Of a DNA stretch of 64,000 nucleotides, positions 48,643 through 56,326 are shown piece after piece. The DNA lies in assembly GCF_036195325.1 (NCBI RefSeq), contig NZ_CP108101.1:7626001-7690000 (forward strand), in the 5' to 3' direction. The position numbers were made by a program, and so were the translations under genes. This DNA is from Streptomyces sp. NBC_00234. GTDB lineage: Bacteria; Actinomycetota; Actinomycetes; Streptomycetales; Streptomycetaceae. Below the pieces are notes generated by a model. That model was not told the origin of the DNA. It saw only the letters and a program-made list of their open reading frames with translations, and made no database searches. Within the stretch, counting starts at the first letter, position 1, and each line of letters starts with the position of its first letter.

Positions 48643-49524
48643 TCAGACGAGGCCGGTCAACAGCTCGGCGAAGAGCCGCGGTCGGCTGAAGTAGCCGACG
48701 TGCGAGGTGGGCAGGGTGTGCACCTCGAAGGGGTTGTGCGGGGTCAGCGCGTCCGCTGCCCGGATCATGTAGTCCTGGACGGCTGGAGTGGTGCTGCGGT
48801 CCGCGGAGAGCCGGACGTAGGTGTGCGGGACGCGTCCCCATCCGTCGGCCCGGACCAGGGCCCCGGGTTCGAGCACCGAGTGGTTCTCGTCCGGGTCCAG
48901 GGAGTCCAGCAGCAGCCGGAACTGGTGGTCGGTGGAGTCGGCCATGACGGCGGCCTTCACCTCGGCGAACAGCGCCGGGTCGGTGTGTGCACTGCGCCAG
49001 TTGAGCCTGACCACACCGGGGTTGGACACGATGGGCACCGAGATCCGCGCCGCGACGGCGTCCAGCAGGTTGTCGTCGACCACGTCCCACGGCTCGGTGA
49101 GCATGGCCGGGTCGCTGAGGCAGAGCGCGGAGAGGTAGACCACGCGGTCGAGCAGTTCCGGGACGGCGTTGGCCACGGCGCTGATCGTCAGACCGCCGAG
49201 ACTGTTGCCGACCAGGACGGCCGGACCCCATGCGGTGAGCCGCCGCAGGGTGGCCACGACATGGCGCACGTTGTCCTGCAAGGTGACACCGGTCATGGGG
49301 GAGGCGGCGGTGGCCAGTGCCGTGAGGTCCTGGGGCTGCCGGTAGTAGGCGGCGGGGCTGTCGGCGAGGTCGCCGTGGCCCGGCAGGTCGACGGCATGTG
49401 AACGGTGCCCGCGCAGGGCCAGTTCATTCTGCAACGGGCCCCAGGCCCGGGAATTGCTGGAACCGCCGTGAACGAATACGAATGTGGGGCGCGAGGTTGC
49501 GCGCATGGTGAAGATCCTCGTCAT
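48643..49524 (-). CDS. Alpha/beta-fold hydrolase
   Basis: A 293-residue hydrolase: oxyanion-hole motif FVFVHGGSSNSRAWGPL, nucleophile elbow GNSLGG (VLVGNSLGGLTISAVAN), acid residue probably in RLSADRSTTP, and catalytic His in LPTSHVGYFSRP near the C-terminus. A cap region lies between residues 150 and 215. It resembles the methylesterase/hydroxynitrile-lyase-like branch (HGGxxxxxxW). Substrate unknown. It is transcribed alone. Confidence 0.88.
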   Translation of the reverse strand: MTRIFTMRATSRPTFVFVHGGSSNSRAWGPLQNELALRGHRSHAVDLPGHGDLADSPAAYYRQPQDLTALATAASPMTGVTLQDNVRHVVATLRRLTAWGPAVLVGNSLGGLTISAVANAVPELLDRVVYLSALCLSDPAMLTEPWDVVDDNLLDAVAARISVPIVSNPGVVRLNWRSAHTDPALFAEVKAAVMADSTDHQFRLLLDSLDPDENHSVLEPGALVRADGWGRVPHTYVRLSADRSTTPAVQDYMIRAADALTPHNPFEVHTLPTSHVGYFSRPRLFAELLTGLV

Positions 49525-49865
49525 CCTGAGGCGAACGGTGGACGTGGGACCTGGTGCCGACGACAGCCGGCATCGCGGTCAGAACGTCGACCGGGTCCGG
49601 ACTGCCTGCCAGTTGTGGATGACGGAACACATGAGGCGACCGTAACAGATGGTCACGGCCCTTGGCCTGCCCGGGCGGAAAGGACGGTTCGCCGCGAGGG
49701 TCCGGTGTCGGACCGGTGGGGCCGACGCGCATCGGGACCCCCCGGTGGCGGTTCCGCGACGTCACCCTTGCGACGGGTGGGTGACGTCGCGGATCCGCCA
49801 GTCCTCACCCGGGCAGGGCCTGTGAACTGAGGGAGCCACAACAGCCCCTTCACCGGACGGAACTC
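49525..49865. other. 341-bp gap with a long hairpin
   Basis: No supported gene. Promoter space for the divergent hydrolase and MFS genes, with the perfect inverted repeat at 49753-49793. Confidence 0.45.
49753..49793. promoter_or_regulatory. Perfect 15-bp inverted repeat upstream of an MFS gene
   Basis: TCCGCGACGTCACCC (49753-49767) pairs exactly with GGGTGACGTCGCGGA (49779-49793) across 11 nt, ending 72 bp before the MFS start. Each arm contains GACGTC. It could be an operator or an attenuating hairpin; no T-run follows. Confidence 0.55.
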
Positions 49866-51140
49866 ATGCCCCCCACACCCACGACCGCCGCCGCCCCACG
49901 ATCCGGCCCGATCGGCCCACCGGCCCGATCGGCCGTGAGGGGCTGGTTGGCGGTGGTCTCGGTGATGCTGGGAATCTTCTCCATCGTCACGACCGAGATC
50001 CTGCCGATCGGTCTGCTCACCTCGATCGGATCCAGCTTCTCCGTCTCCGACGGGAGGGCCGGACTGCTGATGACCATGCCTGGCCTCCTTGCCGCGGTCT
50101 CCGCGCCGCTCGTCACGGTGGCGACCGCCCGCATCGACCGTCGCCCGATGCTGTGCGTCTTCATGCTCCTGCTGGCCGCGGCCGACTTTCTGGCGGCCGT
50201 GGCGCCGAACTACTGGCTCGTCCTGGTCTCCCGGGTCGTCGTGGGCATCACCATCGGCGGCTTCTGGTCGATCGGGGCCGGACTGGCCGAACGCCTGGTG
50301 CCCGCGGAATCCGTCGGCCGGGCGACCGCCGTGATCTTCTCGGCGGTTCCGCTGGGCTCCGTGCTCGGTGTGCCGGCCGGGACCTTCATCGGTGACGTGG
50401 CCGGCTGGCGCACGGCATTCGCCGTCATGGGCGCCCTGACCATGGGCGTGCTCGTCATGCTGGTGCTGGTCCTGCCCCCGCTCGCCCCGGTCCGGGCCAC
50501 GCGGCTGAGCGTGTTGCGCGGCACGCTCCGCGGCACGCACACCCGCTTCGCGTTGCTGCTGACCTTCCTTGCGGTGTCGGCCCACTTCGGGACGTACACC
50601 TATGTGACCCCCTTCCTGCGCCAGGTCACCCACGCGAGCCCCGAACTGATCACCGTCCTCCTGCTGCTCTACGGCGCCGCGGGCATCGTCGGCACCTTCC
50701 TGGGCGGTGCGTCGGTCGCCCGCAGGCCGCGTCTCACCTTCGGTCTCGCGGCCGGCGCGATCGCGGTGGCCACCCTGCTCCTGCCGGTCCTCGGGCGCTC
50801 GCAGGTCGGCGCCGTGATTCTGCTGATCGTCTGGGGCGTCGCGTACGGTGCCGTGCCCGTCGTGTCCCGGACCTGGTTCGCCAAGGCGACCCCCCACGCG
50901 CCCGAGGCCGCCTCGGTGCTGTTCACCGCGTCCTTCCAGGCGACGATCTCGCTCGGGGCGCTGGCGGGCGGTCTCGTCGTGGACCGCACCTCGCCGTCCA
51001 CGGTCATGGTGCTCGGCGGCGCGACCGCGACCCTGGTGGTCATGGCCGCATGGGCCCACCACGCACGGCGGCTCGCCTGGCCCGACGGAGCTGTCCAGGA
51101 CCACGCCGGCCCGGACGAGGGGTCGGGACGGTCGCGGTGA
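49866..51140 (+). CDS. MFS transporter (drug/sugar efflux type)
   Basis: A 424-residue transporter with 12 predicted spans, like AraJ/Bmr-type DHA1 exporters: LGIFSIVTTEILPIGLLTSI in span 1 (TTEhLPhGLL motif), VVVGITIGGFWSIGAGLAER in span 4, and FSAVPLGSVLGVPAGTFIGD in span 5 (antiporter motif C-like). The last 25 residues are hydrophilic. The substrate is unknown; the neighbouring regulator and VOC genes belong to another unit. Confidence 0.87.
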   Translation: MPPTPTTAAAPRSGPIGPPARSAVRGWLAVVSVMLGIFSIVTTEILPIGLLTSIGSSFSVSDGRAGLLMTMPGLLAAVSAPLVTVATARIDRRPMLCVFMLLLAAADFLAAVAPNYWLVLVSRVVVGITIGGFWSIGAGLAERLVPAESVGRATAVIFSAVPLGSVLGVPAGTFIGDVAGWRTAFAVMGALTMGVLVMLVLVLPPLAPVRATRLSVLRGTLRGTHTRFALLLTFLAVSAHFGTYTYVTPFLRQVTHASPELITVLLLLYGAAGIVGTFLGGASVARRPRLTFGLAAGAIAVATLLLPVLGRSQVGAVILLIVWGVAYGAVPVVSRTWFAKATPHAPEAASVLFTASFQATISLGALAGGLVVDRTSPSTVMVLGGATATLVVMAAWAHHARRLAWPDGAVQDHAGPDEGSGRSR

Positions 51141-51232
51141 AACCCGCGTCAGGGGGAGGTCCGCCGCGCCCCGTGAGGGCCGGGTACGACGAGTCCGGGC
51201 GGGCGGACCCGGGGCGCGGTGCGTGTCGGCTT

Positions 51233-51258
51233 GATAGGCAAGTGAACAGTTGCCTATC
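51233..51258. promoter_or_regulatory. ArsR/SmtB-type operator of the ArsR-VOC operon
   Basis: GATAGGCAA (51233-51241) and TTGCCTATC (51250-51258) are exact inverted arms with an 8-bp spacer, ending 8 bp before the GTG start. It is well placed for autorepression. Confidence 0.8.
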
Positions 51259-51266
51259 CTGAAGGG

Positions 51267-51569
51267 GTGGCCGACGACCTCTTCAAAGCCTTGGCTGACG
51301 CCACCCGCCGCACCATTCTCGACGAACTCGCGGAGAAGTCCGGGCAGACACTGTTCGAGATCTGCTCGCGCCTGAGCATGAAGCACCAGCTCGGGATATC
51401 GCGCCAGGCGATCTCCCAGCACCTCGCCGTGCTGGAGACCGCCGGGCTCGTCGAGACCAGGCGGGAGGGTCGCTACAAGTTCCACGACCTGAACACGGCC
51501 CCGCTGCGGCAGATCGCCGAGCGATGGCTCGTGCACGACACATCCGGACCCCAGGAGAGCACCCCGTGA
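51267..51569 (+). CDS. ArsR/SmtB-family regulator
   Basis: A 100-residue winged-helix protein: DLFKALADATRRTILDELAE, LGISRQAISQHLAVLETAGL (recognition helix) and RREGRYKFHDLN (wing). It has one Cys (FEICSRLSMK), so a classic metal-thiolate site is not evident, and it is closer to the non-metal ArsR regulators that pair with VOC or SRPBCC proteins. GTG start with GAAGG upstream. It overlaps the VOC gene by four bases (GTGA). Confidence 0.88.
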   Translation: MADDLFKALADATRRTILDELAEKSGQTLFEICSRLSMKHQLGISRQAISQHLAVLETAGLVETRREGRYKFHDLNTAPLRQIAERWLVHDTSGPQESTP

Positions 51570-51958
51570 AGATCCGTCTGACCAGCGTCTTCGTCGACGA
51601 CCAGGCCCAGGCCCTGCACTTCTACACCGAGATCCTCGGCTTCGTGAAGAAGTACGACGTCCCGGTGGGCGAGAAGGACCGCTGGCTGACCGTCGTGTCG
51701 CCCGACGAGCCCGGCGGCACCGAACTCCTCCTGGAGCCCGCGGGCCACCCGGTCGTCAAGCCCTACCGCGACGCGCTCGTCAAGGACGGCATCCCGCTCG
51801 CCCAGTTCGCCGTCGACGACGTGCGGGCGGAGTACGAGCGCCTGGTCGGCCTCGGGGTCCGCTTCACCCAGGAGCCCCTGGAGATGGGTCCTGTCACCAC
51901 GGCGGTCTTCGACGACACCTGCGGCAACCTGATCCAGATCGCGACACAGCCGCAGTAG
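51566..51958 (+). CDS. VOC-family (glyoxalase/bleomycin-resistance fold) protein
   Basis: A 130-residue protein with two beta-alpha-beta-beta-beta modules: TSVFVDDQAQALHFYTEILG at the start, GGTELLLEPAGHP, and the C-terminal VTTAVFDDTCGNLIQIATQP with the usual Asp/Glu metal area. These proteins are metal-dependent lyases, dioxygenases or drug binders. It is translated with the ArsR-type regulator, so it is probably induced by the regulator's ligand. Confidence 0.87.
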   Translation: MKIRLTSVFVDDQAQALHFYTEILGFVKKYDVPVGEKDRWLTVVSPDEPGGTELLLEPAGHPVVKPYRDALVKDGIPLAQFAVDDVRAEYERLVGLGVRFTQEPLEMGPVTTAVFDDTCGNLIQIATQPQ

Positions 51959-52062
51959 GCGGGCGGCGCCCGTCGCCGACGTGCCGGCCACGCGTGCGCG
52001 GGGGCGGGCCGCTGGATGGCCGGCGGAGCCGGTACGTCGGCATCGGCGCCCGCCCCGCGCCG

Positions 52063-52923
52063 TCACCGCTCCGACTGGATGTCTCCATGGGTGGAGGAGG
52101 TGATCGGGTCGCGGTGCGCGAAGTCGCCCGGCGGAATGCCCGGGTGGTGGCCTCCGCGCGGCTGCGGGACCGCGGCGGACGCACCGGCCGGGTGCGAGCC
52201 GAGGGTGAGCCGGGAGACGATGCGGTAGCGGTCGCCCCGGTAGATCGAGTGGACGTACTCCACCGGCCGCCCTTCGGAGTCGGTGGTCAGCCGCTCGAAG
52301 AGCAGCGCGGGGGAGAGTTCGGGCACATCGAGCAGCGCCGCCTCGGCCTGGGTGACGACGGTGGGTTCGATGGCCTGGACGGCCTCGCGGACGTGCACCG
52401 CGTGCTGGTCCCGCAGATGGTCGTAGAGGTCGCCGCTCTCCAGCTCCTGGGCGGTCAGCCCGGGGACGAGCAGGGCCGGGATGTGCAGGTGCTCGATGGC
52501 TATCGGCGCGCCGTCGACGAGGCGCAGGCGGGCGATGTAGACGATCTCGGCTGCCGGGGACATCCGCAGTTTGCGGCCCACCCGGGCGCCGGACTGGAGC
52601 GTGGTGAATTCGAGCAGGCGGCTCGACCAGGTGCCCGCGGCCTGCGGCACGCTGAGGGTCTGATGGCCGGAGACGAGCTCCTGGGTGATCTTCTCGGGGG
52701 CCACGAACATGCCGCGCCCGTGTTCGCGTACGAGCAGTCCGGCGGCGACCAGTTCGTCGACGGCGGCGCGCAGGGTGGGTCGTGAAACGCCGAGCCGGGC
52801 GCACAGCGAGCGCTCCGAGGGGATGGCGTCACCGGGCCGCCGCGACTCGATCAGTTCCAGGATGACGTCGCGGACCCGCTCCCTCTTGAGCACCGCTCCT
52901 TGGGCGTCGGCGTCGGTGTTCAT
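52063..52923 (-). CDS. DasR-like GntR/HutC-family regulator
   Basis: A 286-residue regulator: winged helix VRDVILELIESRRPGDAIPS, SLCARLGVSRPTLRAAVDEL (recognition helix) and HGRGMFVAPEKI, then the UTRA effector domain (residues 90-245; EIVYIARLRLVDGAPIAIEH, PALLFERLTTDSEGRPVEYV). DasR responds to aminosugar phosphates and controls chitin and GlcNAc use. The tail of about 35 residues beyond the UTRA domain is longer than DasR (about 254 residues). It is divergent from the das-like transporter operon, the dasR-dasABCD order. Confidence 0.85.
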   Translation of the reverse strand: MNTDADAQGAVLKRERVRDVILELIESRRPGDAIPSERSLCARLGVSRPTLRAAVDELVAAGLLVREHGRGMFVAPEKITQELVSGHQTLSVPQAAGTWSSRLLEFTTLQSGARVGRKLRMSPAAEIVYIARLRLVDGAPIAIEHLHIPALLVPGLTAQELESGDLYDHLRDQHAVHVREAVQAIEPTVVTQAEAALLDVPELSPALLFERLTTDSEGRPVEYVHSIYRGDRYRIVSRLTLGSHPAGASAAVPQPRGGHHPGIPPGDFAHRDPITSSTHGDIQSER

Positions 52924-52951
52924 TCACTGCCCTTCATGAGCCGGATGATGA

Positions 52952-53158
52952 TTGACCAGTTGCTCTGTTATCGGCCACAACTGGCCTGCTGGTCAAGGAG
53001 ATTCTAACCGCAGCCGGGGGCGTGGGGGACGCCGACCAGGCGGGTGAATCCCCGAAATCCCTTTGATGCAGGGAGCCTTGACGCCAACAGTGGTCTATGC
53101 CAACTTCATCTCTCACCAAGAGGTCACCTGTCCACTGAGTCCAACTGGTCAGGTCCTT
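52952..53158. promoter_or_regulatory. das-type control region with ACTGGTC repeats
   Basis: TTGACCAG (52952-52959) and CTGGTCAA (52989-52996) are inverted 8-bp arms. A further ACTGGTCAGGTCCTT at 53144-53158 resembles the DasR responsive element (consensus like ACTGGTCTAGACCAGT, recalled) with a weaker right half. The copies sit at the promoters of both the regulator and the transporter operon. Confidence 0.6.
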
Positions 53159-53205
53159 GGGTCTCGTGCGGTCCTGTTGTGGGTCCTGTCTCTCAGAGGT
53201 GAATC

Positions 53206-54483
53206 GTGAAGTTCCGTGTGCTTGCGGCTGTGTCCGCGCTGGTGATGACCGCCGGCCTCGGCGCCTGCAGTTCCTCAGACGCTTCCGACGGCGGCTCCGG
53301 CGCGTCCGGCGGCGGAAAGACGGCCATCGACGTCTGGCTGATGCGCGACAGCATCTCGGCCGAGTTCCAGGCGGAGTTCGTCAAGGGCTTCGAGGCCGCC
53401 CACCCGGACATCGACGTCAAGGTCCAGATCCAGGAGTGGGACGGCATCGGCCAGAAGGTCACCGCGGCCCTGGCCAGTAACGACGCGCCCGACGTCATCG
53501 AGACGGGCAACACCCAGGTCGCCCAGTTCGCCGAGAGCGGCGGGCTGCTCGACCTCAGCGACGAGGTCGAGGGGATGGGTGGCAAGGACTGGTTGAAGGG
53601 CCTCGCCGAACCGGGCGCGTACGAGGGCAAGCAGTACGGAATCCCGTACTACGCGGCCAACCGCGTCGTCGTCTACCGCACCGACCTCTTCGAGGACGCC
53701 GGCATCGACGCCAAGGCCATCACGACCCGTGACCAGTGGATCGAGGCGACCGGGAAGCTCAACAAGGGCGGCAACCAGGGCATCTATCTGCCGGGCCAGA
53801 TGTGGTACGCGCTCGGTGGCTTCATCTGGGACGAGGGCGGCGACTTCGCCGTCGAGTCCGGTGGTCAATGGAAGGGTGCCCTGGACACCCCCGAGGCCGT
53901 CCGGGGCATGGAGTTCTACGAGCGGCTGCAGGCACTCGGCAAGGGGCCCAAGGACTCCGACGAGGCCGAGCCCCCGCAGGCCGAGGTGATGGCCAAGGGC
54001 GAGGTCGCCCAGGTCATCTCCAGCCCCGGCCTCGCCAACGCCATCGTCGAGAACAACCCCGAACTCAAGGGAAAGCTGGGCTTCTTCCCGATTCCCGGCA
54101 AGACGGCGGACACCCCCGGAGCGGTCTTCACCGGTGGCTCCGACCTGGTGGTACCCACCGTCGCCGGCAACCCCGAGGCGGCTGTCACCTTCATCAAGGA
54201 ACTCGCCGGTGACGAGTGGCAGAAGAAGCTCGCGGTCGCCATGAGCTACGTACCGAACAAGACCACCCTCGCCGGTGCCGTCTCCGCCGACCCGGGCGCC
54301 GCCGCGATGGCCGTCGGCGCGGCCAACGGCCATGCCACACCCAACACCCCCGGCTGGGCGGCCGTCGAAGCCGAGAACCCGATCAAGGACTACATGACCG
54401 CCGTGCTGACCGGCGCCGACCCCAGAAGCGCGGGCGCCAAAGCCTCCGAGGAGATCACCCGCGCGATGAACTCCGGTTCCTGA
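53206..54483 (+). CDS. DasA-like sugar-binding lipoprotein of an ABC importer
   Basis: A 425-residue precursor: signal MKFRVLAAVSALVMTAG with lipobox LGACSSS. The mature protein belongs to the extracellular solute-binding family 1 (IDVWLMRDSISAEFQAEFVK, APDVIETGNTQVAQFAESGG, GIPYYAANRVVVYRTDLFED, VFTGGSDLVVPTVAGNPEAA). It delivers oligosaccharides, here most likely chitobiose or related GlcNAc sugars because of the DasR-like regulator and the GH20 gene. First gene of a four-gene plus-strand operon. Confidence 0.87.
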   Translation: MKFRVLAAVSALVMTAGLGACSSSDASDGGSGASGGGKTAIDVWLMRDSISAEFQAEFVKGFEAAHPDIDVKVQIQEWDGIGQKVTAALASNDAPDVIETGNTQVAQFAESGGLLDLSDEVEGMGGKDWLKGLAEPGAYEGKQYGIPYYAANRVVVYRTDLFEDAGIDAKAITTRDQWIEATGKLNKGGNQGIYLPGQMWYALGGFIWDEGGDFAVESGGQWKGALDTPEAVRGMEFYERLQALGKGPKDSDEAEPPQAEVMAKGEVAQVISSPGLANAIVENNPELKGKLGFFPIPGKTADTPGAVFTGGSDLVVPTVAGNPEAAVTFIKELAGDEWQKKLAVAMSYVPNKTTLAGAVSADPGAAAMAVGAANGHATPNTPGWAAVEAENPIKDYMTAVLTGADPRSAGAKASEEITRAMNSGS

Positions 54484-54484
54484 C

Positions 54485-55447
54485 ATGCCGGGCGTCAAGG
54501 AGCGGGCGGCCCCCACCGTCCCGCTCACCCCCCTCGCCCCGGAGGCGGAACGGCGCGGACGGCGCAACCTCTGGCCGTACGTACTGATCGCCCCCGCCGT
54601 ACTCGGCATGCTCTACCTGCTCGTCTATCCACTGATACGCGCCGTACTGATCTCCCTCCAGGACTTCCGGCTCCGCCAACTCATCCTGGGCGGCGCCAAG
54701 TTCGTCGGAATCAGAAACTACGAGACGCTCCTGAGCGACCCCCGCTTCTGGGAGGTCGTACGGCGCACCTTCGTCTTCATGGCCATCTGCGTGGTGCTGA
54801 TCCTGGTGATCTCCACCCTGGTCGCGCTGATGATCGAGCAACTCGGGCGGTTCGGCCGCACCGCGGTGCTCAGCGCCCTCGTGCTCGCCTGGGCGATGCC
54901 CGTCGTCGCGGCGACCACCGTCTTCCAGTGGCTCTTCCACTCCGAATTCGGCATCGTCAACTGGGCGTTGACCAGCCTCGGCTTCGACTCCTTCGACCGC
55001 TACCCCTGGTTCGCCAACGGCCCCGCGTCCTTCGCCATCCTGGTGATGCTGATCGTCTGGCAGTCGGTGCCCTTCGCCGCCATCACCCTCTACTCGGCGC
55101 TGACCACCGTCCCCGCCGAGCTGTACGAGTCGGCCCGCCTCGACGGCGCCACCGCCCGGAAGATCTTCACCGCCGTCACCTTTCCGATGATCCGGCCGAT
55201 CTTCATGCTCATCCTCTCGCTCGAAGTGATCTGGACGTTCAAGGCGTTCGTGCAGATCTGGGTGATGACCCGCGGTGGCCCCGGCGACGCCACCACGATC
55301 CTGCCGGTGTACGCCGTCCAGACGGCCCTCTCCAGCCAGCGCTACGACCTCGGCTCGGCCGCCTCCATGGTCACCGTCGTGCTGATGTCGGGCGTACTCG
55401 TCTTCTACTTCCGCCAGATGTTCAAGCAGGAGGACGAGCTCCAGTGA
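54485..55447 (+). CDS. DasB-like sugar ABC permease (MalF type)
   Basis: A 320-residue membrane protein with six predicted spans: LWPYVLIAPAVLGMLYLLVY in span 1 and the EAA loop ELYESARLDGATARKIFTAV TFPMI (EAA-x3-G as ESARLDGA) between spans 4 and 5, where the ATPase docks. It starts one base after the solute-binding protein stop and overlaps the next permease by four bases (GTGA). Confidence 0.9.
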   Translation: MPGVKERAAPTVPLTPLAPEAERRGRRNLWPYVLIAPAVLGMLYLLVYPLIRAVLISLQDFRLRQLILGGAKFVGIRNYETLLSDPRFWEVVRRTFVFMAICVVLILVISTLVALMIEQLGRFGRTAVLSALVLAWAMPVVAATTVFQWLFHSEFGIVNWALTSLGFDSFDRYPWFANGPASFAILVMLIVWQSVPFAAITLYSALTTVPAELYESARLDGATARKIFTAVTFPMIRPIFMLILSLEVIWTFKAFVQIWVMTRGGPGDATTILPVYAVQTALSSQRYDLGSAASMVTVVLMSGVLVFYFRQMFKQEDELQ

Positions 55448-56283
55448 CCGTGACCCGCCCGCGCATCCGCCGGATCCCGCTGAACGCCGCCGCCGCCGTG
55501 ACGGTCGTCGTCTGTCTCTTCCCCGTCTACTGGATGATCTCCACCGCGTTCAAGCCGTCCCGCGACATCCAGTCCGACAGCCCTCGGCTGATCCCGTACA
55601 CCTGGACGCTCGACCACTTCCGCGAGGCGGTGCAGGCCGACGGCTTCGGACTCTTCTGGCGCAACAGCATCCTGGTGACCCTCTCGGCCGTACTCCTGGC
55701 GCTGCTCGTCGCACTCGGCGCGGCCTTCGCGGTGGCCCGGCTGACATGGAAGGGCCGCAGCCAGTTCATGCTGATGGTCTTCATCGCGCAGATGGCGCCC
55801 TGGGAGTCGCTGATCATCCCGATCTACATCATCTCCCGCGACACCGACATGCTCGACCGGCTGCCCACGCTCACCCTCGTCTACTTCATGATCACGCTGC
55901 CGTTCACCATCGTGGTCCTGCGCGGCTTCATCGGCACCATCCCGCCCGAGCTCGAAGAGGCCGCGCAGGTCGACGGCTGCACCCGGGCCGGCGCCTTCCG
56001 CCGGGTCGCCTTCCCGCTGCTGGCCCCCGGCCTGATGGCGACCTCGCTCTTCGGCTACATCACCGCCTGGAACGAGTTCGCGTACGCCAACTTCCTGATC
56101 ATCAAGCAGCAGGACAGCCGGACCCTGCCGGTGTGGCTGTCCTCCTTCCAGAACACCTTCGGCACCGACTGGGGCGCCACCATGGCCGCCTCCACCCTCT
56201 TCGCACTGCCCGCGCTGGTGATCTTCCTGCTGCTCCAGCGCCATGTGACCTCCGGCTTCGCCGCCGGCGCCGTAAAGGGCTGA
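55444..56283 (+). CDS. DasC-like sugar ABC permease (MalG type)
   Basis: A 279-residue permease with six predicted spans. The N-terminal PVYWMISTAFKPSRDI is typical of MalG-type subunits, and the EAA loop is ELEEAAQVDGCTRAGAFRRV. GTG 55444 overlaps the DasB-like stop. No ATPase gene is present; streptomycetes use the shared MsiK ATPase for such importers, so the same is inferred here. Confidence 0.9.
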   Translation: MTVTRPRIRRIPLNAAAAVTVVVCLFPVYWMISTAFKPSRDIQSDSPRLIPYTWTLDHFREAVQADGFGLFWRNSILVTLSAVLLALLVALGAAFAVARLTWKGRSQFMLMVFIAQMAPWESLIIPIYIISRDTDMLDRLPTLTLVYFMITLPFTIVVLRGFIGTIPPELEEAAQVDGCTRAGAFRRVAFPLLAPGLMATSLFGYITAWNEFAYANFLIIKQQDSRTLPVWLSSFQNTFGTDWGATMAASTLFALPALVIFLLLQRHVTSGFAAGAVKG

Positions 56284-56326
56284 CCCCCACGGACCCCCAC
56301 GCGACCCGACCCCCGGAGGCCGACCC

